Position numbers and translations under genes: made by a program. From Phytophthora colocasiae (Eukaryota; Oomycota; Peronosporomycetes; Peronosporales; Peronosporaceae): 64,000 bases of DNA. The notes below the pieces were generated by a model. The model was not told where the DNA came from. It saw only the letters and a program-made list of their open reading frames with translations, and did no database searches. The stretch lies in the NCBI GenBank assembly GCA_018806915.1, contig JAGKQI010000100.1:2666001-2730000 (forward strand), written 5' to 3'. This document shows, piece by piece, positions 43,565 through 53,899 of this stretch (the stretch's first letter is position 1; the number at the start of each line of letters is the position of its first letter).

Positions 43565-44226
43565 AGCACCTTGACCAAAATGTTCACTGTCACCTAAAGA
43601 CTGACGTTTCCATCTGCAAAAAGGGAATGTCGCTGTTCTTGTATGCTTTGTCCTCCCTTCAGTACTGTATCCACGCCTAACATCTTTTCTCCAAGTGACA
43701 GGCAGGTCTTACAACGACACAAGCGATACTCAGCCTCGCTGGATATTTGTCAGCATTAGCGAGACTTCAGACTCAGTGTAATCATTCGGCCGTCCTGTAT
43801 GACCGTCAATTTGGCGACCATCAGATCCCTCCCTCCAAACTCATCTTCCTCCGGTAAAAATCCACTCGAGGCTGCAATCTTCGGGCTCGAAAGTGTACGA
43901 CATGGAGCAACGGCAGAGAAGCTTCCGCGGACGTTGCAGTTCATGCCTCGGCAGTGCTAACTCAGCACTGTGTACTTAGGGCTTGGAGTGAAAAGATTAA
44001 CTATGAGCCTCAGCTTAACATCAGGTAAGAGGATGGTATGGAAAGTAGAAGATAATTCTTTTAATTGTGTTTCCTGAAACTTGGTGTTTACCGCCTTCAA
44101 ACCCCGCACTTACCACCACTAGACGACAGAGGCTTCCCAAGTCGAGCATGTACATCGCGACTGCGATTTGCTAGCAGTTGGCCGCACCACGAAGTTTATA
44201 CCAAAAAAATCCACCGCCTCAGAACT
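43565..44226. other. Intergenic, no gene recognised
   Basis: About 660 bp between the pogo-like element and the truncated M96-like gene. No coding frame or repeat was supported; it probably includes that gene's promoter. Confidence 0.4.
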
Positions 44227-45027
44227 ATGGCAAGTTGCCTGCGAGCCTACCACAATTACTTTTGCGTCATGGCAGCCCAAACTGCGTCTTCAACTGCTTC
44301 TTTCGGCTTTCTCTCTCAATGCCAACAGCCCACCGGGTTGCTGTCTCCAAGTGATGCGGCAGCCTTCTTCTGCGTCTCCACCGAAGTTACACAAAACAAG
44401 AAGTTAAACCTCTTCACTCGAGCCCATTCCCTCGAAATTCCAGATGATAACGATCTTCCGATGGTCGATATGGATCTGGAACTTCCAGACGACATTGAAA
44501 CCTTGTGGTTGACAGAACCACCGGCCGAAATTGATATCTCTTCGAGCAACCAAGACCTCGAGTCCGCCTCAAGTATTGACTTCAATAGCGAGTTAACCCC
44601 TACTCGCCCACAAAACCCCAGGCGCTCCAAACGAGTCTCCACCAAGCAGAAGATCGACAAATTGCGCGATGAGGTCAAGAAGTTGGAACTTCAAATTCAA
44701 GAAATGGAGAAGACCGGAAGGGAGAGAGAAGCCCATAGTATCATGCAGCCGATGACGTGCAAGCTTTGGCAAAACATTGCCCAGAGACAGCTATCACAGC
44801 GTCAAAGCTCCGAGGAGGAGAACGCCAAGCTTCGACAGATGATGGGGATGCAAATCCGAGAAGCCAGGAATCTACGACGAATGCTCACGCGACGACCGAA
44901 ACTCGAGGTAAGAGTGTTGTATCTTGCTGTACATTGAAAGAATTGTACTAAGTAAGTGTTCGTGCAGATATTGGCCCACACAATGCGAGAACAATGCCCA
45001 GAAACTGAATTCCCAGGAAAGATGTAA
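44227..45027 (+). pseudogene. M96-like gene, truncated after the coiled-coil region
   Basis: Start taken at ATG 44227 (MASCLRAYH); ATG 44269 is an alternative. Exon 1 (44227-44907) gives an acidic region (MVDMDLELPDDIETLWL), a basic/coil region (RSKRVSTKQKIDKLRDEVKKL) and the family motif CKLWQNIAQRQLSQRQ, then NAKLRQMMGMQIREARNL. A GT-AG intron (44908-44967) follows LE, and exon 2 gives only 19 more residues to TAA at 45025-45027. Family members normally continue for about 250 residues with a START-like domain; here it is absent and an ABCA relic begins about 60 bp later. Probably a gene cut by rearrangement, though a short bZIP-like protein could still be made. Confidence 0.65.
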
Positions 45028-45089
45028 AACGATATGGTTGTTTTGATAGAAATATATGTTTGTGAAATACTGTCTAAGCATTCTGAACA

Positions 45090-45600
45090 ATACTACGAAC
45101 AAATCCCTGCTCTTCGTACGAATGCGCTGTAAATTTGCTTTAGCGTCGTCTGGGAAACGTTGATTTCGAAAGCATCGCCTGTAACCGGTAGGGTATGACG
45201 TTGTGAGGCGCTCGATATGGTTCGGGAGGATTTGGATATCCAAATCCTCCCGAACATGGAGGGCTCCCCCGTAGGAACGGAGACAGCCACCAGCAACGAC
45301 ACCGACAGGCAGAACATAACGCCTCACACTCCTTGATACTGTGTGAAGTGAGTTCCAACCTGTTTGCCAAAGGTCTGCTTGTCCAGAAGGTTGCGCGCTG
45401 AGCACGCGCGTACGTGAAGTTCCATGCCCAGTCGACTCCTTCCTACGAGTGGAGATATATGTATGAATTGACGAGACACAGGGTCCATTCTATCCACAGT
45501 TTTTGGTGATGAGTGCAATAGTCATGAACAGTTTCCGTTTGTTGCCCTACTCAAACTATCCCCAACTTGTGCCCAGATTTTCAACTGCTTCTTGTGCCAT
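45090..45600 (-). pseudogene. ABCA-5 relic: NBD2 and C-terminal fragment
   Basis: Degenerate minus-strand similarity to ABCA NBD2 in several frames, in the expected order from 45600 downward. First come the bases of the QQLNLADFEHKLAGSLSGGNKRK region (45600-45530), then DRMDPVSRQF (about 45480), then LTSHSIKECEALCS (about 45350), and near 45150 VSQTTLKQIYSAF, matching the C-terminal VSQTTLEQIFNSF of the other copies. Many indels and missing stretches show an old relic. It shows that the ABCA array once extended further. Confidence 0.72.
45220..45255. repeat. Perfect 36-bp palindrome
   Basis: Arms of 18 bp meet at a GATATC centre (45235-45240) with no spacer. The left arm starts GTTCGGGAGGATTTGGAT. 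It lies inside the ABCA relic, and no ABCA copy has it. Confidence 0.9.
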
Positions 45601-47515
45601 AACTGACCATCACGTTTGTATATAAGTAGTACCAGTAGTTAATCAACTTGTTCATTCACTGGCAACTACAGCCCAGACACCATGGAAGTACGGAAGCACA
45701 CGTTACAGGACTACAGTGCATGTTCGATGTACGTCGACGACGTAACCATAATAGTATAGATCGCGTTTATTAAATCGCAACTCCGTGTTCCAGTACTTGT
45801 TCTCTTCACAGGCTCGCTCAGCTGCGAAGGCGAAAATGTTTGAGACCACGATGACAAAGGAGTTCGACACTTCGCCTTCTTGGATGGTTTAGTTGAAATG
45901 CACTTAAGCTTGCAATTCGTCGGAAGCGTACACGAACAGGGGATTCGTGAAACTGTCTATGATGCCTTCGAGATACTGTAACCTGTTGTTCCTTTCCAGC
46001 ATCGCCAACAAAGCTCGAATGTCTGCTTAAGTTAAAGTCAAAGCAAAAGCTCACCAGTCGACCATAGAGCATTAACGGCTCAGGAGTGGGCAGACATCGA
46101 CTTCGCCACATTGTTTGTCGATTGGCAAGCTTCTTAGAGTCGACGTAACGGCTGAAAGGAAACGTGGAAGACCACAGGAGCGCCCGGGGCAATAGTCAAA
46201 TTCGAGCTTAAGCGATTGAATCTCTTTTGAGTTGTCCTCCATCGAAGTCAAGATCACGACGCTGCGCTACACACCTCCCATAGTCTGGTAAAACGGTATT
46301 AACCGAGTGGCTTACTCCGTCATCAACATAAATCCAAACGAAAGGAACAGGTTCTTCAAGTGTCAAAGTTCGTAGTGGTGCGTCATCTCGAGTGGGAAAT
46401 TGCCATTTCATTTGAGACCCAGACGGTAACGTAGGTTCTCTAGGTTCGGTAAGGCCTGGAGAAGATCCGAACAGCACTTCTTGAGGGTTCACAGCTTCCA
46501 TAACAGCAGAAAACATCTCCATATCACTTGGCCACATCTCACTAATATCGGTGAGCTCCAGATTCTCCATTATCGAACATGCGTTCGCTAGCTTGGAGAA
46601 AAAAAAAAGCGTATGCGATCCAGCTCCACGAAGAACCTGGGGTTCGATATCGTTCACCTCTACCAGTAAGAATCCCAGTGCAAGATACTTCGTTGTACGG
46701 ATTTGAGCCAACGCCGACAGGACCATTTCGGAGCCATACTCAGGGCCAGTGTGCGCACTTCCTGGCATCGATGCTCTTCTACTCGCAATTGGCAGATTCG
46801 TCTGGCGCGAACCCTGTAAATTGCATGAGCGCTTTCTCACGGAGCGCTTTCTCACTAGTAAGTATTGCAACAAGGCCCACTACGCCTCCGTTGATATGAC
46901 TACCAACATCATTATATCAAGTTGCTGAAAAAATGGTCCAAGACCCTGATCAAGATTTGATCCTTACTAAAACACGAGGTCTCATTGTGCACGAGCACCG
47001 CACGAATATCCACTACTGAGTCCATGGAAGTTGCAGGGTTGCAGTTTCAGTACGTACATATAGTGACGGAAACCGTCGAATACAGTTAAAGTACAAGAGC
47101 ATCGAGCAGGAAGGCACTATTGAGAATTGCTGGCCGTGAATGGCATGGGAAACGTGAATAAACCGTCGATGGCCCTATTTTACTGACTACGACGGCTGCT
47201 TACAAGTTATCCTGAGGTGGTTATCGACCGGGAGAATCATTCGTGCACCACCGTGGTGCAGCACTGTTCTACGTCCAGTGTTCGAACCTACCACAGCAAA
47301 CATTCCTGCATTGCAACAGTGGATTTTCCTTCTCGCCATCGGAGTTGACGAGATGGAATACAGTGTACTGTATCTACATTCGATAGTGCCAACAGCATCA
47401 CGAAATCGAGGACTCAGGTCACTTGAGCGAGCTGTAGAGCTCGAGACATTTCGGCAGATGTTCCCCCTTGATGCCCCTGGTCATGCTACCAATTGCCTCT
47501 CCAGAAACACGCTGG
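45601..47515. other. Unassigned 1.9 kb; one unrecognised 221-codon frame
   Basis: No clear gene. The longest open frame is 46873-46208 on the minus strand. It contains an acidic segment near MWPSDMEMFSAVMEAVNPQEV and ends SIA; it resembles no family I know, and its base composition does not set it apart from its surroundings. Shorter plus frames (46579-46899, 47278-47565) are equally unsupported. It could be decayed mobile-element or gene sequence. Confidence 0.35.
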
Positions 47516-47603
47516 TTTCCATGTCAATATACAGCGATGTGGGGCACAGTCACGTCGTGTTGTAGTGAGTTAGCGAGGCGAAATTGGAGCTGGACGGAGC
47601 CCC
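47516..47603 (-). repeat. Ngaro-like split direct repeat B2
   Basis: 88 bp copy of B1 lacking six bases; the element ends at about 47516. Confidence 0.85.
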
Positions 47604-47629
47604 CCCCTCCGAAGGGCGTGGAGTGGTGG

Positions 47630-47779
47630 GTTTGCTTGTGCTGCTCGTAGGAAACTACTGAATGACTGACTAAGTTTACGACTCCTACACTACGTCGCGG
47701 GATAAGAATACTTCGTCGTGAGTTTCTTGTCGAGGATGGCAGCCTAGGTTTGTGGCATCGCAATCCAAACCTGGAAAAC
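47630..47779 (-). repeat. Ngaro-like split direct repeat A2
   Basis: 150 bp, identical to A1, placed between B1 and B2. Confidence 0.88.
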
Positions 47780-47784
47780 TTCGA

Positions 47785-47878
47785 TTTCCATGTCAATATA
47801 CAGCGATGTGGGGCACAGTCACGTCGTGTTGTAGTGAGTTAGCGAGGCCGGCTCGAAATTGGAGCTGGACGGAGCCCC
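47785..47878 (-). repeat. Ngaro-like split direct repeat B1
   Basis: 94 bp. It matches B2 except for a 6-nt insertion (CCGGCT on the plus strand) and overlaps the 3' end of the recombinase gene. Confidence 0.85.
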
Positions 47879-48945
47879 ACCGGTGCAGCCGGGCTAACTC
47901 GTGACAATGCGCCGATCGTCATTTTGGTTGCGAGAGACTTCGACACCAATTCGTTGATCCTCGTGTAGCGCTCGTAGGTATCTGACGACCACCTTCCAAA
48001 CAGTTTTATCGTGAGTCGGTCGACTCCTGCCGAAAACATCGCCGTGGCGCCACCGCTTCTCATGGAGTGTGTACCGAATTGAATTGGATCCGCTCCTACT
48101 GACGCGGCGGCTGACTTGATCGCATCCGAGAGGCTGCTTGATGGAAGAACCGTGATGGAGTCGACAGAACACAACGCCAGTCCGGTTCCTTCTTGCATCG
48201 CATGCCGCTTGAGCTCCCAAGCTGCTAGTACAGGACACAGCCACTTCGAACCTGAGCGATGCAGAGTACGAGAGGTGCTGGTGCCTACTTGATCGGTTTT
48301 GCTTCCCCGGAATTTGATTGTTACGGCCACGGCATCTTGAAGGTTTGTAGTTGTAGATCCACAGCCCTTGGAGAATATCACGTCTGCAGCTTGGATAATG
48401 TACGGTTTCACTTTCTTGCTATCGGCTAGATACTCTGATCGTCGGAGCATAAAGAAGAAGCCCACGACCGCAGCCCCCCAGAGAACGCGGTCGCGGGAAT
48501 TTCTGAAGTCGAGTTGTTGGCGCATCGCTTTGAGGATTTCCTTGGTGATTGGTTGTTTCTGCTTCGGGGGAGGTGACAACCTTTGCATCCCGCGCAGGGC
48601 CATCTCGTGTCCTGCATGGAGACCGACGGAATATCCTCTATCGCGCTTATGATACCACGCAATGTGGCTGAGCGCGGACAGCACGGTGCCGATAGCGAGA
48701 GTTTGGCCGGAGGTAGATCCCGAGTACCAGTAGTTGATGGCGTACAAGACGAGTTGGTATGAGTGCTGTTGAACATTTTCGGGTAACCATGGCGAGTATC
48801 CGCGTTGTGCACACCAAGATGACCATCTTCTCCATGTAGCTTCGTACTTAGGTCTTGAGCCTGGGGCCAATGCGTAGGATTGAAGTTGAGCGAGAATGTG
48901 GCGTAAATTTTGCGAATTACGGTCGGCACGGGGATCTGAGACCAC
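47839..48945 (-). CDS. Ngaro-like tyrosine recombinase
   Basis: 368 residues. The N-terminal SAM-like DNA-binding half has YEATWRRWSSWCAQRG. The catalytic half shows the first Arg in GFFFMLRRSEYL, the H-x-x-R box in THSMRSGGATAMF, and the nucleophile region GRWSSDTYERYTR, where the Tyr lies 32-36 residues after the box. This R-H-R-Y set identifies a phage-integrase-type recombinase, which inserts the circular cDNA. It overlaps the RNase H frame at its start and repeat B1 at its end. Confidence 0.88.
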   Translation of the reverse strand: MVSDPRADRNSQNLRHILAQLQSYALAPGSRPKYEATWRRWSSWCAQRGYSPWLPENVQQHSYQLVLYAINYWYSGSTSGQTLAIGTVLSALSHIAWYHKRDRGYSVGLHAGHEMALRGMQRLSPPPKQKQPITKEILKAMRQQLDFRNSRDRVLWGAAVVGFFFMLRRSEYLADSKKVKPYIIQAADVIFSKGCGSTTTNLQDAVAVTIKFRGSKTDQVGTSTSRTLHRSGSKWLCPVLAAWELKRHAMQEGTGLALCSVDSITVLPSSSLSDAIKSAAASVGADPIQFGTHSMRSGGATAMFSAGVDRLTIKLFGRWSSDTYERYTRINELVSKSLATKMTIGALSRVSPAAPVGLRPAPISSRPR

Positions 48946-49508
48946 ATAGACGAGAGGTTAGACCAGACTTTTGCGTGATTTGGTGTCCATGCTCGGGATC
49001 CTGCGTCGGCCATAGTGTTGATCGCTCCTGGTAGGTGTTTACAACTGAGTCGGATGCCATATATGGCTTCGGCGAGACCAATTGCTCTGTTAATTTCTTG
49101 AGCCATGCAGTTTCGGCTTGAAGCTCGATTAGTCCAAGAGATTGCAGAAGTGTTGTCGGACCATACTTGGACGTAGGTCAATCCTGAGGGTGTCTTCCCT
49201 TTCCAGGCAGGTCCAAAACACCAAACAGCAAGAACCACACAGAGCTGCTCCCTCACGTTAATGTTGAATCCGTCAGGTCCTGCTGCTGCCTGGATTAACT
49301 TTTGCTCATGTTCATCGAATTTGACCTGAATAAACTGTCTGTCGGCTGGGTTCAGGACAGCCAAGCCAGAGTTGCTTGCGTCCATGTAAAGATGTACATC
49401 GGGAGGTTGATGTTTCGTGAATTGAGAGAGCGGTAGATTCCGGAGTTGTCCTCTTGACAGGATCAGTTCAAACCATTGCAAATCGAGCCGCATCGTCTCG
49501 TCCAGCAC
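48426..49508 (-). CDS. Ngaro-like RNase H
   Basis: From MLDETMRLDLQWFELIL. RNase H residues lie in LYMDASNSGLAV (D), NVREQLCVVLAVW (E), VWSDNTSAISW (D) and AINTMADAGSRAW (D). The domain ends near 48900. The remainder of the frame to 48426 runs out of register over the recombinase and is not expected to be meaningful. In relatives RT and RNase H are one protein; here they are in different frames. Confidence 0.75.
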   Translation of the reverse strand: MLDETMRLDLQWFELILSRGQLRNLPLSQFTKHQPPDVHLYMDASNSGLAVLNPADRQFIQVKFDEHEQKLIQAAAGPDGFNINVREQLCVVLAVWCFGPAWKGKTPSGLTYVQVWSDNTSAISWTNRASSRNCMAQEINRAIGLAEAIYGIRLSCKHLPGAINTMADAGSRAWTPNHAKVWSNLSSMWSQIPVPTVIRKIYATFSLNFNPTHWPQAQDLSTKLHGEDGHLGVHNADTRHGYPKMFNSTHTNSSCTPSTTGTRDLPPAKLSLSAPCCPRSATLRGIISAIEDIPSVSMQDTRWPCAGCKGCHLPRSRNNQSPRKSSKRCANNSTSEIPATAFSGGLRSWASSLCSDDQSI

Positions 49509-51319
49509 AATAGTTCCGTTTCGAGGGGCTCTAAGGCTGGCATGATGAAGGTGCTGGTAAAGGCCTTTGCGGAATTAATGCACAGACACACATGTCGTAG
49601 ACTCCCGATGACCTGTTGCAGTTCCGTTTTCGTCACTCGGTTTTTGAGTTGCAGCTTTTGTACTGGGTCAAGAGCCTTGAGTATCTTGTCTTGTGGCATT
49701 GAGATCGTGCGTTCCACGGTGTCGAAGATTAGTCCAAGGACTTGTAAACGAGTCTCCCAGTTTGAGAATTTCTTGTCGTTGATTGCTGTCGGGCCCAATA
49801 CCGCTAGCATGGCGATACGAAGAGTTTCGTTTGCTAGCTGAAGTCGACTGCCTCTGTCTGGCTCCACCATTACGTGGTCATCTACCCATTCATATGGGTA
49901 GAAGGGGTTGATGTCGGTTGAACTGGAATCCATTGAGGCTGGACATTCGCGGCCAACTAGCCATGAAATTGCACCACCGACAACGCCATAATAGGCCGGA
50001 GAACTTGTCCATCCAAAGGGGGCAGATAGGTCGATGATGAGTACGTTATGTTCCGGGATGGTAGCGGCCATCCACCGAACGTGCCCACTGCCCACCATAA
50101 GATGTCGGAATGCTCCTTTAACATCACCTTTCATCAGTCGGACTACCGTGCCTTTGTATTTGCGGTGGCACCACTCGATCCTCCGTGCAATGTGTACTAC
50201 ACTTTTGTAGTCAAGCTCGGGAACACCATCATGAGAGGATTGATCATTTGTAGAATGGCCTGATCGAAATGACAGGTCATGAATGAGCCGGATTTCTTCG
50301 TCCGGGTCACAGTCCTTCTTTTCCACAGCTCCGAGCGGACTAATTTGAATATCTTTCCAGACTTCGAGTACGGCGATATCTAGTACGAGATATTGGCCGG
50401 CGTCTTGACCTGATCGGATTGCCTTGATTACTGCATTCAAGTATTTCGAAGCTGATCGATGATTTCTGACAGAATTTGTTTGATCTGGCGCGGCAGTCTT
50501 CCAGGTTGGCTGAATCCCATTTCGAGCCATGTCGTTGAGCAGAGATTTGTGCTTGTAGCCGTCAAGGAGTCTCGTCAGGCGCATGGGATCCCATGCTTTG
50601 TTGGGTCGTGGGTCCTGTCCGGTCTGGCCACGGATCAATTCAACGATCTCGGACAGGCTCAAGCTATGTTTGAGAGCCATGGTGGACACCACCCGCTGTT
50701 TTTCTCCATTTAATTGATATTTCCCGTTTGCTTGGCGTAATGGCACTGGTACTGGTGGCCGTATACCTAGTTGTGTGCAGGTCTCGTTGAGCTTGTTAAT
50801 TCGGGCTGCGTTATCAATGTCCGACAGTTGTTGCAATTTCTTCCGGACATCTTCCCAAGTAGGACATTTTGCTCTGTCGATAAAGGAGAGGTGATGCTCG
50901 ACGTTGACCACGCTGGTCGAACGGAGTGTATGTTGCTCGACGTCAGCCGAATTGACTGATCGGAGAGAGGTTTGCTCGACGCCCGTCGAGATGCACGAGC
51001 GGAGTGAAGGTTGCTCAACGTTGGCCTGAAAAGGCGAACGGAGGGATAGTTGCTCTACGCCTACTCGAGCGGTAGGACGGAGGGATGGCTGCGCGGCAGC
51101 GGCCGAAATGGCCGGGCGGAGTCGTAGATGATTGTTGCAGTCCACATCTGGACTTGGCGGGGCAATGTTTGATGTTTTGAGTAGTACGCTTTCAGACGTA
51201 CACCGTTGGGAACGTGGACTTCCTTGGAAAGATTCGCACTCCAGTACACGACCGCGATTAGACTTGGACCTTAATGTGGCCGACGTGGGGAAATCTAGGA
51301 ATGCTCGGGAAGTTGTCAC
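49463..51319 (-). CDS. Ngaro-like reverse transcriptase
   Basis: 618-residue frame. The first 200 residues are repeat-rich: units built on VEQxSLRS recur about six times between residues 60 and 130. The RT domain starts near residue 330. It shows IRLIHDLSF, VVRLMKGDVKGAFRHL (first catalytic D), SAPFGWTSSPAYYG and YEWVDDHVMV (V-D-D pair), then a thumb region ending in LRHVCLCINSAKAFTSTF. This pattern fits DIRS/Ngaro RT better than LTR-element RT. The frame ends at 49463, 46 bp inside the RNase H frame. Confidence 0.82.
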   Translation of the reverse strand: MTTSRAFLDFPTSATLRSKSNRGRVLECESFQGSPRSQRCTSESVLLKTSNIAPPSPDVDCNNHLRLRPAISAAAAQPSLRPTARVGVEQLSLRSPFQANVEQPSLRSCISTGVEQTSLRSVNSADVEQHTLRSTSVVNVEHHLSFIDRAKCPTWEDVRKKLQQLSDIDNAARINKLNETCTQLGIRPPVPVPLRQANGKYQLNGEKQRVVSTMALKHSLSLSEIVELIRGQTGQDPRPNKAWDPMRLTRLLDGYKHKSLLNDMARNGIQPTWKTAAPDQTNSVRNHRSASKYLNAVIKAIRSGQDAGQYLVLDIAVLEVWKDIQISPLGAVEKKDCDPDEEIRLIHDLSFRSGHSTNDQSSHDGVPELDYKSVVHIARRIEWCHRKYKGTVVRLMKGDVKGAFRHLMVGSGHVRWMAATIPEHNVLIIDLSAPFGWTSSPAYYGVVGGAISWLVGRECPASMDSSSTDINPFYPYEWVDDHVMVEPDRGSRLQLANETLRIAMLAVLGPTAINDKKFSNWETRLQVLGLIFDTVERTISMPQDKILKALDPVQKLQLKNRVTKTELQQVIGSLRHVCLCINSAKAFTSTFIMPALEPLETELLCWTRRCGSICNGLN

Positions 51320-51388
51320 CGTGCGCTTGGTTCGTTCGGTCCAATTTCGTGTTCCACTGCCGGTTAGACCATTTCCGTCTGGAACACA

Positions 51389-53445
51389 TCAATTGTCATC
51401 GTATTTGGTGTTGACGCCACCAAACTTACGCCGAAGGTAGTTCTTGAGCTTGTCGGTTAAAGCGGCTGGGAAGAAATGAACTCGGTATGGCGAGACGCAG
51501 GTATCAGGATCGCTTGAAGGACAGCCCTTCTTGGACAAATACTTTAGGCACACCTGTTTTCCTTCGTGTCGGGGAATGAATGACGTTGAGCTGTCTCCTT
51601 TACGACCCGGATGACTTCGCGATCGCTGCTGCGAGTGTTCACGCGATGAGGTGTCATGTGCTGTTTGTAATGCATCCATTCGATCCCGCTGGGAGGAGAA
51701 GAGAATGCCTTGAAGCTCAGGATTGAAGGGGTTCATTGCCACAGAGACTTGTCCGCGAGTTGAAGTCAGACTTGTAAGGTCTGCAATAATCGCGTTACGG
51801 TAGTCTTCCAGCTGAGAGTCAACCCACAGTATCAGAGTAGGGAGCTGGTCTTGAGGCCAAAGGTTACGTGCTCGAAGCGCGCCAAGGAGTGTATAGGTTG
51901 CTGTCGCAAGGTCTCGGGTTGTGGAATCACACATGAACACACAGTATTGCTGAAATCCATTCGCGGCAGCCATAACATCGTCCCACGACGATGGTTCTGG
52001 GGCTGGAATAAACTTTGCTGAGACGGAGAAGTCGCTCATGCTGATGAAGTTTTCGCGTTGCCGACGAAGTCGCTCAATTTGTTCAACGGGAGTAAAGTGA
52101 AGGATAGAGAGTCCTCGTGATCCAAATTGGAAGTCGTAAGCTCGGGTAGATACACCAGGATATGCCCACAACGTGATCGCCTTGTTGGACACCATTGATT
52201 CGACAAAAACAGAAGGTGACTTACCTTTGTGTGCTTCTGCAGTTATGACTTCGTGAACCCGACGTTGCTCGAGCGAAGGGCTGAAGGAGAATTTACTCCG
52301 CTTGGCCGGTGGTAGTTCTCCATCCAGCCGTCGTGTTAGCGTCGCCGTAGGTTGTGAACTAGCTGGTCGCCTTGAATCGAGGTGGTACGGGAGCAAATGG
52401 GGCTTGTGAAGACGAATTAGCTCTCGAATCTCGTGCTCTTGAGAGGATTCATGCTCCATTGGGGTCGGCGTTTGGTTGGTTGATAGCAACGCGGTGTCTG
52501 CCGCTGTGTGTGGCGCTGTCCTCGTCGGCTGCCGTGAACGAGACGGCTCATTCGCCAACAGCATGTGGGCAACGGACGCTTCATCTGCCGCTACTTCGAT
52601 GTCATCATCGACGACTGTAGGATCAAAGAAGACGGAAGTGTTGTGGCCTGAGCGTTGGTTTGGGTTCCTGTTACCCTGGCTGTTTCGACGATGTTGGCTA
52701 TCAGGATTTGAAGACGGTATAATCTCCGAGGTTGGTTGCTGACAGAACGATGGTCCAAAGGCATGTTCGAGTTGGGGTGGTAGAGGAGCATTTCCGTCTA
52801 CGTAGTAAACGTGGTTAATCACATGCTGGAGCGATACGCGGGTACGTACGCCCGTGAGCGCATCCGTCCACAGCGAAAGGCAATCGTACACTGACGAGAC
52901 GTGTATGTCGTGGTCACGCAACAGCTGTGCGACGGAAGGTGGGCCTTGTCCAGGATTGGTTGGATTGATGATCGTAGTGAACATTGCTTCGTGCATCCGT
53001 TCAAGGGCAGGGTAGTTCCAGTTGCTGACCGGGAACTGCTTGCACCCCATTATCATTGCTATCACTGGGTATACTTCCCGCAGATAGCATCCAGATTGGC
53101 TTGAATAGGACCGTGTGACGTGGATACTATAAGGTCGGAGTTGGAATAGCCCGTTACCTGGCCGTATCGGTATTCCCCGTCCACCAGTGCACACACAGCC
53201 TTTCGTACCCACGTTCCGAGCTGGAGCTCGCCTTCATCGCTGAGGTTAATCCTCCGTGTCAGCGCAGTGACACGTGGAAGCTTGAGCGTTTGGGTAGCAC
53301 CGTTCGAAGCTTCATCAAGTTGAACAGAGACCGTGGCGCCTCGTGAACTCTTCACCTTCACGTAAGTCGGAGTTGATATTGCTCCCTCAACGTCTTCTGG
53401 GAAGAGAAGAAGGGTAGCGCCGCGCGGAAGAGTAGCTGGAGACAT
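51389..53445 (-). CDS. Ngaro-like gag with a CCCH zinc finger
   Basis: The first ATG is at 53445 (MSPATLPRGA). Its frame runs to about 53062 (LVDGEYRYGQVTGYSNSDLIV) and overlaps the main 607-residue frame (53212-51389); a one-base shift near 53085 joins them around CGKYT. The main frame has a helical capsid-like region, a Ser/Thr/Gln-rich central part, and near its C-terminus a CCCH finger (CLKYLSKKGC...C...H) like that of other YR-retrotransposon gag proteins. Structural nucleocapsid role by family. The early frameshift may be a mutation. Confidence 0.7.
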
Positions 53446-53462
53446 CGTGGTCAGTTGAAGGC

Positions 53463-53612
53463 GTTTGCTTGTGCTGCTCGTAGGAAACTACTGAATGACT
53501 GACTAAGTTTACGACTCCTACACTACGTCGCGGGATAAGAATACTTCGTCGTGAGTTTCTTGTCGAGGATGGCAGCCTAGGTTTGTGGCATCGCAATCCA
53601 AACCTGGAAAAC
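53463..53612 (-). repeat. Ngaro-like split direct repeat A1
   Basis: 150 bp, identical by eye to A2 at 47630-47779. Its outer end forms GGAAAACATGTTTTCC with the flanking bases. Confidence 0.88.
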
Positions 53613-53825
53613 ATGTTTTCCCTCGCCTCGCTCAGGAAAACTTCGAATTACTCTTTGGGAGTCTTTATTGCGAGATTACGCCAGGATTGGATGGGGGGTT
53701 GAGCTCGATTAAAACTCGGTAGTTTAGCTTGAGCCATTCCTAACGTGCCACCAAGTGAGCACTTGGTCTCCAACAACTACGACAATCTCCACGGGAAAGT
53801 GTCGGGCGTGGCTGAATCTGCGCCG
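53613..53825. promoter_or_regulatory. 5' flank of ABCA-4
   Basis: 213 bp between the Ngaro-like terminus and the ABCA-4 ATG. The last bases (TGCGCCG before the ATG) match the ABCA-2 leader. The promoter is presumably here and has been approached by the Ngaro-like insertion. Confidence 0.4.
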
Positions 53826-53899
53826 ATGACTCTCCAGGAGAAACTCATGAAGACTTCCAGCGAGAATCTGGCACAACGTCGCACCTCGTGGACGTTTAT

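Larger units (their letters stand above)
47516..53612 (-). mobile_element. Ngaro/PAT-type tyrosine-recombinase retrotransposon (6.1 kb)
   Basis: Read on the minus strand, the order is repeat A1 (53612-53463), gag, reverse transcriptase, RNase H, tyrosine recombinase, then B1 (47878-47785), A2 (47779-47630) and B2 (47603-47516). This split-direct-repeat layout defines the Ngaro/PAT branch of DIRS-like elements, which integrate through a circular intermediate with a tyrosine recombinase and leave no target duplication. No methyltransferase domain was seen, as in Ngaro. Coding frames overlap in different registers, so activity is uncertain. Confidence 0.87.

Noticed and set aside
46208..46873. 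221-codon minus frame between the ABCA relic and the Ngaro-like element
   Set aside because: No recognisable motif and no intron or promoter support; kept only as part of an unassigned stretch.
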